A stretch of 64,000 bases of DNA from Bacillota bacterium (GTDB taxonomy: Bacteria; Bacillota; UBA4882; UBA8346). A model generated the notes under the pieces. The model worked only from the letters and a program-made list of their open reading frames with translations, did not search any database and was not told the DNA's origin. The stretch lies in contig JAEYRX010000041.1 in the NCBI GenBank assembly GCA_023435225.1, forward strand, positions 98,934 through 162,933. The letters are read 5' to 3'. The translations under genes and the position numbers were made by a program. Positions 52,970-62,378 of the stretch are shown one piece after another (the first letter of the stretch is position 1; the number at the start of each line of letters is the position of its first letter).

Positions 52970-54238
52970 ATGTGGCGAGCGATTTTAGTTGATGATGAAG
53001 AATATGTCAGAGCAGAATTAGCAGCGCTATTCCCGTGGGGGAAGCACCGGTTTAATTTGATTGGTGAAGCTGAGAGTGCTTTAATGGCTATCAAATTAAT
53101 CGAAGAGACTGAACCGGACTTGCTGATTACCGATATTCGAATGCCTGAAATGGATGGTTTGGCGCTGATATCCCAACTCAAACAAGCATTCCCTCAATTG
53201 GTTGTAGCAGTTGTCAGCGCTTATAATGATTTTCCTTACGTCCGGGAAGCCCTGCGCTTAGGAGCCGTTGATTATTTAATCAAAGCTGAGGCTACCAAGG
53301 AAACGGCCGGTTTTTTCTTGGAACGGATTGGCGGTATTTTGGAACATAATAGTTCTGCTTTACATCAACAAAAAGAATTAACCAATAATGTTTCCCAATA
53401 CCATCTCTTGGCAACAGAGTCGTTTTGGCGTGATATTTTAACTAAAGCCTCCAATGAAGCGGAGACTAAACTTCGTTCAAGGCAATTAAATATTGATTGG
53501 GATAAAAATAGCCGGTTTGGATTAATTTTTATTCACATCGCCAACTATCAAGCAGGGGTGGATGAGAATAAGACTAAATGTAGCAAGATAATTGAAGAAA
53601 AAATAAAAGTTTATTGTGATTATGGCTGGGCTTGGAATTTAATAGATTTTGGCAGAGGTGATTTTACTATTTTGGTTGGTCCGATAGGTAAGATACCATC
53701 ATCGGAAATACTGTTGAATTTGGCGGAAATAGCAGGGAAGTTAGCTCTGAATACTGATTTAATAATTATCACCAACTTTTCTCCAGAATTATGTTCATTC
53801 AATGAATTGCCGGATAAATTTCGGGAGGTTCGGGAAATTAACGGATTCCGTCTAACGGATAATTATTCACAGGTATCGTTAACAATCCGGAAGGCGTTGG
53901 ATTATATTCAGGGTAATTTTTGCCGGGATATTTCTCTGGAAGAGGTTGCAGCTTATGCCGGGGTTAGTAAGAGTTATCTTTCCAGAGTTTTCCCTGAATA
54001 CACCGGAGAACATTTCAGCGCCTACTTGCAACGTATTCGTATTGAAAGAGCCAAGGAATTATTGCGGTTAACCAATGATCATATATATGAGATAGCTTCA
54101 AAAGTCGGTTTTTGGAGTAGCCGTTATTTTAGTAAAGTTTTTCATGAGATAGTCGGTGTAACTCCAGCTGAATACCGGAGATTTCCGGTTCGAGATAATT
54201 GTGGAGTTTCTTTAATTAGTAATAAAGGAGAAGAATGA
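52970..54238 (+). CDS. YesN-type response regulator with AraC HTH output
   Basis: A 422-residue regulator. The receiver domain (about 1-120) has the DDEE acidic pocket and phosphoacceptor Asp55 in LLITDIRMPEMDG. A linker region of about 180 residues follows, then an AraC-type double HTH (about 310-405) with ISLEEVAAYAGVSKSYLSRVF and IYEIASKVGFWSSRYFSKVF. It is the partner of the upstream kinase and probably activates the sugar-uptake genes downstream. AAGGAG precedes the ATG. Its stop overlaps the next start (ATGA). Confidence 0.93.
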   Translation: MWRAILVDDEEYVRAELAALFPWGKHRFNLIGEAESALMAIKLIEETEPDLLITDIRMPEMDGLALISQLKQAFPQLVVAVVSAYNDFPYVREALRLGAVDYLIKAEATKETAGFFLERIGGILEHNSSALHQQKELTNNVSQYHLLATESFWRDILTKASNEAETKLRSRQLNIDWDKNSRFGLIFIHIANYQAGVDENKTKCSKIIEEKIKVYCDYGWAWNLIDFGRGDFTILVGPIGKIPSSEILLNLAEIAGKLALNTDLIIITNFSPELCSFNELPDKFREVREINGFRLTDNYSQVSLTIRKALDYIQGNFCRDISLEEVAAYAGVSKSYLSRVFPEYTGEHFSAYLQRIRIERAKELLRLTNDHIYEIASKVGFWSSRYFSKVFHEIVGVTPAEYRRFPVRDNCGVSLISNKGEE

Positions 54239-55509
54239 ATATGCGATGTTACAAATTAATACCACGATTCATTCTAGTAATGTTTTTATCTCTGATAGCA
54301 ATTATTCCAATAACGGCAAAACAAATCCCGGTTCGGATTAATATTTGGACGGTAAATCAACCGGGGCTTGATATAACGGGAGACTGGATTGAAAAAGAAA
54401 TTAGATTGTTTGAAAAAGCCAATCCCGGAATTATTGTTGAACATAGTTTTTGGGAGAATCAGTCTTATAAGATTAAATTGAAAGTAGCAATGTTTAGCGG
54501 AGAAGGGCCTGATATCCTATTCAATTGGGGCGGAGAGAGTCAGCTTATTTTTTCCAGGGAAGGTTTATTGTATGATTTAACCAAGAGTTTAGGACAGGAT
54601 AAATGGGGTCTATCATCAGGAATGTTTGTTACTCACAGTTATCGCGAGAAAATCTATGGAGTGCCGCTTTTCCCTTCTGTTGAAGTAATTTGGTATAACA
54701 AAGAAATCTTTAAGAAATATGGTTGGAAAGAACCACGAACCTGGGATGAATTTTTGGCTCTATGCACACGGATTAAAGCTAAAGGTTATATCCCAATAGC
54801 GATGGGTGGGCAAGAATCATGGACTATACTATATCCATATATGTACTTAGTCGATAGGCTTGCCGGGAATGAGTTATATTCAGCGGCCAAATCCCGCCAA
54901 ACCAGTTTTAATCAGCCTGAGTTTATAGAAGCTTTTCGGCTTTTAAAAGAATTGGCCAATCGAGGTTTCCTACCCAGTGAAGTACTAAGTTTAAATTATA
55001 TGGAAGCCTCGCAAATGCTGCTCCAAAACCAGGCGCTAATGATGTTCATGGGTGATTGGGAGTATCTGCGGCTAACCAATCAAATGCGTCAAGATTTTAG
55101 TAAGTGGGATTTTTTCCCTTTCCCGGTTTTGTCCGGAGGTAAGGGCGCCCCTACCAATACGATTGGTGCGGTAGCAGGGTTTTCGATAAAAAAATCGGAA
55201 AAGTCACCAATAGCTTTGCAATTTCTTAAATTTCTCTCCAGCCGGGAAAGCTTGATCGAATATTATAAAATGACCGGTAAATTGGTGACTCTAGCTTCTC
55301 CATACATGGGGAAAAAGGATCGGCCACAGATCAAAGGGATAGCAAAATTATTAGCGGATACTTCTTCATTGACTCAATGGTGGGATCAAGATTTACCGGA
55401 GCCTGTAACGCAAAGTTTGCTCCAAAGTCTGCAGGATTTATTGGCCGGCAATTGTAATCCGGAACAGGCAGCAGAGAAGATTGAATCTGCTTATAAAAAA
55501 AGTAATTGA
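54235..55509 (+). CDS. sugar ABC solute-binding protein, co-transcribed with the two-component system
   Basis: A 424-residue family 1 extracellular solute-binding protein (SBP_bac_1, MalE-like). Signal segment about 8-28 without lipobox; the mature protein starts near IPVRINIWTVNQPG. It overlaps the regulator gene by four bases (ATGA), with AAAGGAG five bases upstream. It is clearly paralogous to the next protein (shared WGGE, SREGxLYDLTK, GVPxFPxV, WWDQDLPxPxTQxLxQ). Its position in the regulatory operon suggests a sensory role with the kinase rather than bulk transport; that is inference. Confidence 0.9.
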   Translation: MNMRCYKLIPRFILVMFLSLIAIIPITAKQIPVRINIWTVNQPGLDITGDWIEKEIRLFEKANPGIIVEHSFWENQSYKIKLKVAMFSGEGPDILFNWGGESQLIFSREGLLYDLTKSLGQDKWGLSSGMFVTHSYREKIYGVPLFPSVEVIWYNKEIFKKYGWKEPRTWDEFLALCTRIKAKGYIPIAMGGQESWTILYPYMYLVDRLAGNELYSAAKSRQTSFNQPEFIEAFRLLKELANRGFLPSEVLSLNYMEASQMLLQNQALMMFMGDWEYLRLTNQMRQDFSKWDFFPFPVLSGGKGAPTNTIGAVAGFSIKKSEKSPIALQFLKFLSSRESLIEYYKMTGKLVTLASPYMGKKDRPQIKGIAKLLADTSSLTQWWDQDLPEPVTQSLLQSLQDLLAGNCNPEQAAEKIESAYKKSN

Positions 55510-55589
55510 AGAGAGGTCAAAAATTTTGTATATTAGGACAATTTTTAGACACTAGGAAAAAGTTAACCCTATTGTTACAATTAAACCAT

Positions 55590-55619
55590 GAGATGACGTT
55601 CCGGAACGTTTCATATCTC
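55590..55619. promoter_or_regulatory. palindrome in the promoter region of the transport genes
   Basis: ACGTTCCGGAACGT (55596-55609) is a perfect 14-bp palindrome, extended by GAGAT on the left and ATCTC on the right. It has no T tract, so an operator is more likely than a terminator. It lies about 35 bases before the start of the second binding-protein gene. Confidence 0.5.
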
Positions 55620-55654
55620 CTCATAGAATAATTTATAAGGGGGATATCTGCGGT

Positions 55655-56920
55655 ATGAAAAGATCAGTACGGATCATGGGAGTCTTACTCCTGGTTATAA
55701 TATTGGCCGGCGTTAACATCGCCGGAGCCGCCGGGACTGTTAAACTAAATTTTTGGACACTTCAACGGCCTAATGAGACCGATGCGGTCGGCATGTGTTT
55801 GGCAAATGAGATTAAAGCCTTCGAAAAGGCCAATCCCGGTATCAAAGTCGAATATAACTATACCGAAACCGAAGCTTATAAAACCAAACTTCAAGTAGCC
55901 ATGTTGGGCGGCGCCGGTCCGGACGTATTCTTTAACTGGGGTGGCGAAACTCAAGCTATTTACTCCCGTGAAGGTATGCTTTACGATCTGACCAAAGCAT
56001 TGGGCAAAGATTACTGGGGTTTATCCAAAGGTTTATTCTCCAATCATACTTATAATGGTAGAATCTACGGTATTCCATTCTTCCCGACGGTAAATACCGT
56101 CTGGTATAATAAGAAAATGTTTGCCAAATACGGGCTGACTACTCCCAAGACCTGGTCGGAGATGATGACCCTTTGTGAAAAACTGAAAAAAGAAGGAATT
56201 ATCCCGTTTACAGTCGGCGGAAAAGATTCCTGGACTATTTTGCATGCATTTATGTATATGGCTGACCGGAATGCCGGAGCCAAACTTTATCAAAACGCTA
56301 AAGCCGGTAAAGCTCGTTTTGACGATCCGGCTTTTGTTAAGGCTTTCGGGATGTTGGATACCCTGGTGAAAAAAGGTTATTTCCCGCCGGATGCCTTAAA
56401 CCTAACATATGGTGATGCCTCCCAATTGATGATGCAGGATAAAGCGGCTATGATGGCTATGGGGAACTGGCATTACATAGTTATTACCGGCGAAAATAAA
56501 ATCGACCTTGATAAATGGGATTTCTTCACCTATCCGATGGTTGAAGGTGGTAAAGGTGATGCGAAAGCTATTTTAGGCGCTGCCGACGGCTTCTCCATCA
56601 ATAAAGCATGCAAGAACCCCGAGGCGGCTATCAAGTTCTTGAAATTTATGTCCAGTAAGGAAAATGCAACTGAGCGATTTAAAAAAGCCAGCGCCTTTTC
56701 GGCCATAGCATCGCCGTATATGGATGACACCGCTCTCCCGCAAATGAAAAAATTGGCCGACGTTTTAGCCAATGCCAGCTCATTGACGCTATGGTGGGAT
56801 CAAGACTTACCGGCGCCGATGACGCAAGCGTTAATGCAGGGGTTACAAGAAATACTGGCCGGCGCTAAAACACCGCAACAGGTTGCAACTGCAATGGAAG
56901 AAGCCCGACCAGCTAAGTAA
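55655..56920 (+). CDS. sugar ABC solute-binding protein (transport component)
   Basis: A 421-residue SBP_bac_1 protein with a signal peptide (about 1-24, cleaved near AGAAGT). It is followed by two permease genes and a GH51 arabinofuranosidase, so arabinose-containing oligosaccharides are the probable ligand. Compared with the upstream paralog its codons are richer in GC and use GCC/GGC more often, as expected for a highly expressed gene. AAGGGGG lies before the ATG. A stable hairpin follows the gene, as is common after binding-protein genes. Confidence 0.92.
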   Translation: MKRSVRIMGVLLLVIILAGVNIAGAAGTVKLNFWTLQRPNETDAVGMCLANEIKAFEKANPGIKVEYNYTETEAYKTKLQVAMLGGAGPDVFFNWGGETQAIYSREGMLYDLTKALGKDYWGLSKGLFSNHTYNGRIYGIPFFPTVNTVWYNKKMFAKYGLTTPKTWSEMMTLCEKLKKEGIIPFTVGGKDSWTILHAFMYMADRNAGAKLYQNAKAGKARFDDPAFVKAFGMLDTLVKKGYFPPDALNLTYGDASQLMMQDKAAMMAMGNWHYIVITGENKIDLDKWDFFTYPMVEGGKGDAKAILGAADGFSINKACKNPEAAIKFLKFMSSKENATERFKKASAFSAIASPYMDDTALPQMKKLADVLANASSLTLWWDQDLPAPMTQALMQGLQEILAGAKTPQQVATAMEEARPAK

Positions 56921-56952
56921 AAAATATAATTGGGTTACTGAATATATTTCCA

Positions 56953-56979
56953 AGGAGTGGCCGGATTCCGACCACTCCT
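56953..56979 (+). terminator. stable hairpin after the binding-protein gene
   Basis: AGGAGTGG pairs with CCACTCCT with a further CGG/CCG step inside. There is no T tract directly after it, so it probably protects the upstream mRNA end or attenuates partly. Confidence 0.6.
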
Positions 56980-57045
56980 ATTGATGAATATTCGGTTTTT
57001 CGAACTTCATATTGCCAACATTTTTTTTTGGAGGGAGGGGTTACA

Positions 57046-57978
57046 ATGTCGGACCGGATTGCCGTTACAAAAAAGACTTTTAAGTCCTGGCGGCGGAAAT
57101 TGTTTATCGGATGCTTAATAAGTCCCGCATTGTTATTGGTTTTAATGTATGCATATTGGCCGATTTTATCGACTTTTAATTATTCACTACATTCCTGGAA
57201 CGGTATATCCAAAGAGATGACGTGGGTTGGATTGGGCAACTATATACGTTTATTTAAGGACCCCTATTTTTTTAGTTCACTGAAAAATAATTTACTAATA
57301 ATAGCAGCTTCCTTATTAATTCAATTGCCATTATCCTTTTTTACCGCCTATATTGTTTTTAAAGTTAAAAGTAAATGGGGCGAAATATCAAAGGTTATTT
57401 TTTATATTCCCTGTATTTTGACGATGGTGATGATTGGTCTATTATGGCGGTTTATATATGATTATCAATACGGAACGTTAAATAGCTTCCTGCGAATTAT
57501 TCATCTTCCAAGTTTGGCCCGTGTTTGGCTGACCGATCCTCATACCGCGATCTGCGCTATTTTAGTAGTGGTTATTTGGGTTTATTTCGGTTATCATTGT
57601 TTGATTCATTCAGCAGCCTTAAATTCGATGCCGGTTGAAATTCTGGAAGCCGCCAGAATAGATGGAGCCAAAGGGCGAGTCCTGATCTGGCAAATTATTA
57701 TTCCAATGTTATCGGAGGTTCTTCGAGTTTCTCTTATTATTAGTTTAATCGGATCGTTTCAGTTTTTTGATTTGATATGGATAATGACCGGTGGCGGGCC
57801 GTTTCACCGTACCGATGTTTTGGCTACTTATATGTATAACCGGGCCTTTCAAGCCCGGGAGTTTGGCTATGGCGGAGCAATTGCGGTGGTTATTTTAATC
57901 TGTGCGCTTGGCGCTACGATCATTCAAAACTTATGGCAACGTGAGAGAGTGAAAGGAGGCGGCGCTGTTGAAGTTTGA
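57046..57978 (+). CDS. sugar ABC transporter permease, MalF/UgpA-like
   Basis: A 310-residue inner-membrane permease with six helices. The EAA loop reads EAARIDGAKGRVLIWQIIIP, which contacts the ATPase. It forms a heterodimer with the next gene product. ATG 57046 is preceded by GGAGGGAGGGG; a TTG at 57028 would lie inside that site. No ATPase gene is present in this cluster, a usual situation when a shared MsmX-type ATPase serves several importers. Confidence 0.93.
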   Translation: MSDRIAVTKKTFKSWRRKLFIGCLISPALLLVLMYAYWPILSTFNYSLHSWNGISKEMTWVGLGNYIRLFKDPYFFSSLKNNLLIIAASLLIQLPLSFFTAYIVFKVKSKWGEISKVIFYIPCILTMVMIGLLWRFIYDYQYGTLNSFLRIIHLPSLARVWLTDPHTAICAILVVVIWVYFGYHCLIHSAALNSMPVEILEAARIDGAKGRVLIWQIIIPMLSEVLRVSLIISLIGSFQFFDLIWIMTGGGPFHRTDVLATYMYNRAFQAREFGYGGAIAVVILICALGATIIQNLWQRERVKGGGAVEV

Positions 57979-58837
57979 TAATTGCGGGATAAAATCCGTT
58001 AAATCAATTGACTATTCATCAAAAAAAGTTCGGCAAAAATTTTTAGCGAAATTATATCTATTGATTTTAAGCTTAGTTATTTTGGTTCCTTTATTTTATT
58101 TGGTAGTGCTTTCATTTCAAAATCTGAATGAATATTATAAAGGACTTTGGCCGCAAGTACTCCGATTTGAGAACTATAAAAATGTCATAACTGCGCCGTA
58201 TTTTTGGAACTGGGTCGCTAATTCCGGATTGATTGCCGGAGCTACTTTGGCAGTTGTTTTACTGATCGGCGCCATGTCCGGTTATGTGGTTGCTAAGTTT
58301 TCTTCCCGGTTCGTCCGGTTTCTGGCAATTATTATCTTGGGAGCGTTAATGATACCGGTTCATATGGTTCTGATGCCGGTCTTCATTTTCTCACGCCAAA
58401 TAGGAATTATTAATACACCGTGGTCGGTCATCGGCCCGGGCGCAGCCTTTGGTATCCCTTTGGCGATGTATATTTTCCGGGGTTTTTTTATGAATATCCC
58501 CGATTCTTTGGCTGAAGCGGCCCGAATTGACGGCGCCGGCGAACTGGGAGTTTTTTGGCGGATAATGTTACCGATGACTAAACCGGCAGCCGCCACGGTG
58601 GGGATTTTTACATTCCTCGGGGCTTGGAATGGCTTTTTATTTCCTTTGGTTATGTTGCAAAACACCAAAGATTATACCCTGCCGGTTGGCCTGGCTACTA
58701 TCGGCACCCAATGGTCTACCAATTATCCGGCTCAAGCCGCGGCGATGATCCTGGTCAGTATGCCGATGATTTTGATTTATGCCCGATTTAATAAACTGGT
58801 TATCCAAGGGATGGTTGAGGGAGCAATTAAAGGTTAG
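57968..58837 (+). CDS. sugar ABC transporter permease, MalG/UgpE-like
   Basis: A 289-residue permease with six helices and EAA loop EAARIDGAGELGVFWRIMLP. The TTG start overlaps the preceding gene by 11 bases and has AAAGGAGG nine bases upstream. It completes the transmembrane channel of the arabinoside importer. The GH51 gene starts 50 bases downstream. Confidence 0.93.
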   Translation: MKFDNCGIKSVKSIDYSSKKVRQKFLAKLYLLILSLVILVPLFYLVVLSFQNLNEYYKGLWPQVLRFENYKNVITAPYFWNWVANSGLIAGATLAVVLLIGAMSGYVVAKFSSRFVRFLAIIILGALMIPVHMVLMPVFIFSRQIGIINTPWSVIGPGAAFGIPLAMYIFRGFFMNIPDSLAEAARIDGAGELGVFWRIMLPMTKPAAATVGIFTFLGAWNGFLFPLVMLQNTKDYTLPVGLATIGTQWSTNYPAQAAAMILVSMPMILIYARFNKLVIQGMVEGAIKG

Positions 58838-58886
58838 CGGCCTAAATTTAACCGCCCATAGCATATTAATAAAAGGAGTCTTTGCC

Positions 58887-60383
58887 ATGAAACAAGCAAA
58901 ATGTATCATTGATAAAGATTACATTATAGGAACAACCGACCCCAGACTATTCGGCTCATTTATCGAACATTTGGGTCGGGCGGTTTATACCGGTATTTAT
59001 GAGCCGGGTCATCCGACCGCCGATGAACAAGGGTTCAGGCAGGATGTTTTAGAGTTGGTTAAAGAATTAAAAGTGCCGATTATCAGATATCCCGGTGGTA
59101 ACTTTGTCTCCGGTTACAATTGGACCGACGGGATTGGACCGGTAAAAGACCGGCCGAGAAGGCTGGATCTGGCTTGGAGATCTATTGAAACCAACGAGAT
59201 CGGGATCGATGAGTTTGTTGATTGGTGTAAAAAAGCCGGTTCCCAAGTAATGGCAGCCGTCAATCTGGGCACCGGAACTCCGGCGGAGGCCGGCAATTTA
59301 GTTGAGTATTGCAATCATCCCTCCGGAACTTACTGGAGCGACTTACGCCGGGAAAATGGCCATAAAGAGCCCCATAACATCAAGGTTTGGTGTTTGGGAA
59401 ATGAAATGGACGGTCCCTGGCAGATTTGTCAATTATCCGCTGATGATTACGGCAAAAAAGCGTTGGAAACAGCGAAAATTATGCGCTGGATTGACCCAAA
59501 TCTTCAATTGGTCGCTTGTGGCAGTTCCAGTACGGAGATGCCGACTTTTCCGGATTGGGACCGGACTGTGTTGGAGTATCTATATGATCAAGTAGATTTC
59601 ATATCGCTTCATCGCTATTACGGTTTTAACAACACTGGAAATGTGGGAGACTATTTGGCTTCTTTTCTTGATATGGATGATTTCATTCAAACCATTGTTT
59701 CAACCGCCGATTACGTAAAAGCAAAGAAGCGGAGCAAGAAGCGAATGTTTTTGTCTTTTGATGAATGGAATATTTGGAACAGTTGCGGGATTCAATATGA
59801 AAATTGGGAATTAGCCAAACCCAGATTGGAGGAAGAATACAATCTGGTTGATGCGTTAGCTTTTGGCGGGCTCATCTGCTCGCTACTTAATCATGTTGAT
59901 AGGGTTAAAATGGCTTGCTTAGCTCAATTGGTAAATGCAATTGCTCCGGTTTATACTCAACCGGGGGGACCGGTTATTAAGCAAACAATTTTTTATCCGT
60001 TCGCCCAAGCTTCCACCTATGGGAGAGGAGAGGTTTTAAAACCTTTACTATCCTGTCCGAAATCAGAATCTAAAATCTATGGGGAGGCCCCAATATTACA
60101 AACTTCAGTGGTATATAACCGGGAACAGGGAGAAGTCAGTATCTTCGTTTTAAATTGTGATCAAGAGGAAGATGTGATGATTAGTCTGGACTTCCGCTCA
60201 TTTGGAGTAGTCCGGCCTCTGGAACATGTAGTCCTAAGTGGCCCGGATCTTTCAGCTGCAAATAGCTTTCTGGAACCGGAGAAAGTAAAGCCTAGAAATA
60301 TTGATATCACCGGTAATAATACTAATAAACTTGATGTGGCGCTGCCGAAATTATCCTGGAATATGTTGCGGTTTTTTATATAA
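58887..60383 (+). CDS. abfA: intracellular alpha-L-arabinofuranosidase, GH51
   Basis: A 498-residue cytoplasmic glycosidase that removes arabinofuranosyl units from imported arabino- or arabinoxylo-oligosaccharides by a retaining mechanism. The acid/base Glu173 is in CLGNEMDGPW and the nucleophile Glu293 in SFDEWNIW; IRYPGGNFVSGYNW and FISLHRYYG are further family motifs. No signal peptide, consistent with import before hydrolysis. ATG 58887 follows AAAAGGAG. It ends the operon with a long terminator. Confidence 0.95.
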   Translation: MKQAKCIIDKDYIIGTTDPRLFGSFIEHLGRAVYTGIYEPGHPTADEQGFRQDVLELVKELKVPIIRYPGGNFVSGYNWTDGIGPVKDRPRRLDLAWRSIETNEIGIDEFVDWCKKAGSQVMAAVNLGTGTPAEAGNLVEYCNHPSGTYWSDLRRENGHKEPHNIKVWCLGNEMDGPWQICQLSADDYGKKALETAKIMRWIDPNLQLVACGSSSTEMPTFPDWDRTVLEYLYDQVDFISLHRYYGFNNTGNVGDYLASFLDMDDFIQTIVSTADYVKAKKRSKKRMFLSFDEWNIWNSCGIQYENWELAKPRLEEEYNLVDALAFGGLICSLLNHVDRVKMACLAQLVNAIAPVYTQPGGPVIKQTIFYPFAQASTYGRGEVLKPLLSCPKSESKIYGEAPILQTSVVYNREQGEVSIFVLNCDQEEDVMISLDFRSFGVVRPLEHVVLSGPDLSAANSFLEPEKVKPRNIDITGNNTNKLDVALPKLSWNMLRFFI

Positions 60384-60433
60384 TTATCCTCAAAAAGTTT
60401 GTTTTTTGAGCAAACTTTTTGAGGATAATTTTT
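60382..60433 (+). terminator. terminator of the arabinoside operon
   Basis: A 20-bp perfect stem (AATTATCCTCAAAAAGTTTG with its complement at 60411-60430) and TTT. Its symmetry makes it usable from both sides. Confidence 0.9.
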
Positions 60434-60474
60434 CCTTGATCCATCGCGTGGCTAAGCGTTTGCTGCTTCGCATG

Positions 60475-62049
60475 TCATAAATTTGGTAGAGCCGCCGGAT
60501 TCACCGGTACTTCGACTAAAACAGGGGGACTTTGGATAAATTGCCGGAGTTCCTCTTTGTTTGACAGGTCGTTTAATTGATACCCCTTTATCCCAAACGC
60601 CTCCGCCAATTTTGGGAGATCAGGGAGGACCAGGTCGGTGGCGAATGGTTTATAACTTTGTTTGCTCATTTTTTGAACTTCCAATCCGTAACATTCATTT
60701 TTTAATATGAAAACTATTAATGGGAGCTGATAACGCTCAATTGTAGCTAATTCCGTCATGGACATCAAGAAACCGCCGTCGCCGACCAGAGTGATTACCT
60801 GTCGCCCGGGATTTTCAAGGCAAGCGGCGATCCCGGCCGGAATCCCCCCACCCATGCTCCGCCAGTTGGTCGAGAGTAAAACCTGTTGTTTCTTAGCTAA
60901 AAATCCCAAGTCGAACCAATAAACGAATTCACCGACATCCAGAGTAATGATGGCATCATCGGAAACAACCTCGGAAAGAGCCCGAAAAAATTTTAGCGGG
61001 TGTTTGGGGTCAGGATAGTGGTCGGCAGCTGATATTCTTTCTTGATGAGCAGCTTCAATCTTGAAGTACCACTCATCCCGTTTAATAAAATCAGGAAATT
61101 TATTGCGAAGTTCCCGAATAATCAGATCAAAGTCCCCGGTCACATCCAAATACTGATCTGATCCAAGTTGTATGGCATTCCGGAATCTAATTACCGGTAC
61201 TCCTGATGGAAAGAACGGTTCTTCATAAAATGCATCACCAAAGAGAAGGATTAGATCCGTTTCCAAAAAGTTGTCCGGCAAATAAGCTTCACCAATCCCT
61301 CCAATAACCCGAACGGCCAAATCGGAAACAGCACCTTTGCATTCTCGGCTAACTATAATAGCCGATCCGTATGATTCGGCAAAAGTATTTAAAACAGCCG
61401 CTTTGGAACAAGCTTTTTTTCCAATTACCACTAGTGGCTTTTTAGCTTCCTCCATCATTTGCAAAGCTTGATCGAGCGGCCCGTATAAAGCCTTTGTCCC
61501 AGTTAGGTCACTCATTAATTGAGGTGGAGGAACAACTTCACTCATAGCCTGAGCAGCCAAAATATCTTCGGGTATCTCGAGGTGGACAGCGGTTTTTAAA
61601 GTGATAGCCTGGTTGATTAAACTGGTGATAATCAGAATAATTGTTTCAGGGTGAGTACATAAACGGGACTTGGCAGTAACGGCTTGAAAGAGTTCGGTCT
61701 GGTTAATATATTGCTTATAATCGGTCCCCAGTTTATCACTGGTAACTTGTCCGGTAATACAAAGGAGCGGCGCATTATCAAGAAAAGCATCAGCTACCCC
61801 GTTAATCAAATTGGCCGCTCCCGGCCCGGAAGTTCCGGTACAAACGCCGAGACGGCCGGTGAGTTTAGCGGCATTCCCGGCCATAAAAGCGGCGCTAGTC
61901 TCAATAGAACAGGGGACAAAACTGATTTTTTCCTGTCTGGAGAGGGCGTCGCCCAGAGGAAAAATGGCGTCTCCGATAACTCCATAGATATGTTTAACAC
62001 CGTAAGCGGCTAGCTGTTCGAGAATCAAGTCGGCAACTGTTTTGGGCAC
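60475..62049 (-). CDS. ThDP-dependent enzyme, pyruvate oxidase/acetolactate synthase family
   Basis: A 524-residue thiamin diphosphate enzyme with the usual three domains (PYR about 1-170, middle 190-320, PP 350-520). The catalytic Glu50 is in SIETSAAFMA and the ThDP/Mg site in GDGGFLMSMTELAT followed by LKNECYG. The reaction is on pyruvate or another 2-oxo acid, but oxidase, decarboxylase or synthase cannot be separated by eye. I start at GTG 62049, eight bases after GGAGG; the TTG at 62064 overlaps that site. No partner subunit is adjacent. Confidence 0.85.
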   Translation of the reverse strand: MPKTVADLILEQLAAYGVKHIYGVIGDAIFPLGDALSRQEKISFVPCSIETSAAFMAGNAAKLTGRLGVCTGTSGPGAANLINGVADAFLDNAPLLCITGQVTSDKLGTDYKQYINQTELFQAVTAKSRLCTHPETIILIITSLINQAITLKTAVHLEIPEDILAAQAMSEVVPPPQLMSDLTGTKALYGPLDQALQMMEEAKKPLVVIGKKACSKAAVLNTFAESYGSAIIVSRECKGAVSDLAVRVIGGIGEAYLPDNFLETDLILLFGDAFYEEPFFPSGVPVIRFRNAIQLGSDQYLDVTGDFDLIIRELRNKFPDFIKRDEWYFKIEAAHQERISAADHYPDPKHPLKFFRALSEVVSDDAIITLDVGEFVYWFDLGFLAKKQQVLLSTNWRSMGGGIPAGIAACLENPGRQVITLVGDGGFLMSMTELATIERYQLPLIVFILKNECYGLEVQKMSKQSYKPFATDLVLPDLPKLAEAFGIKGYQLNDLSNKEELRQFIQSPPVLVEVPVNPAALPNL

Positions 62050-62091
62050 TGGATTTTCCTCCAAACATAGTATAATTACAGATTTATATAG

Positions 62092-62245
62092 ACGGGATTT
62101 ACACGGATTTATTCGGATTATATCTTATAGTAGTCGTCCATGCCCTCGATAGCATTTTCTAGATATGATGCTATCCGTTAATAGCAATAAATGAATTTAA
62201 TGATTAATAATATAAGTTATTATCCTTGTCAATCCGTGTCTAAAT
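62092..62245. repeat. CACGGATT hairpin with an inserted TAGTCGTCCA repeat
   Basis: GACGGGATTTACACGGATTT on the left faces AATCCGTGTCTAAAT at 62231-62245. Inside lies TAGTCGTCCATGCC joined directly to CTCGATAGCATTTT (62131-62158), the two borders that enclose about 400 bases at 7592-8030. Confidence 0.65.
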
Positions 62246-62378
62246 AAATAGGTATTCAAAATAAGCAATCATGTTTTTATCAATTTAACCACAATATTGC
62301 ATAAAAATTCTTGAAGATTATTTCCAGAAAAGATATAATGACAACAACAATTTCAATTTTTTCGGAGGAGGATTGCAT

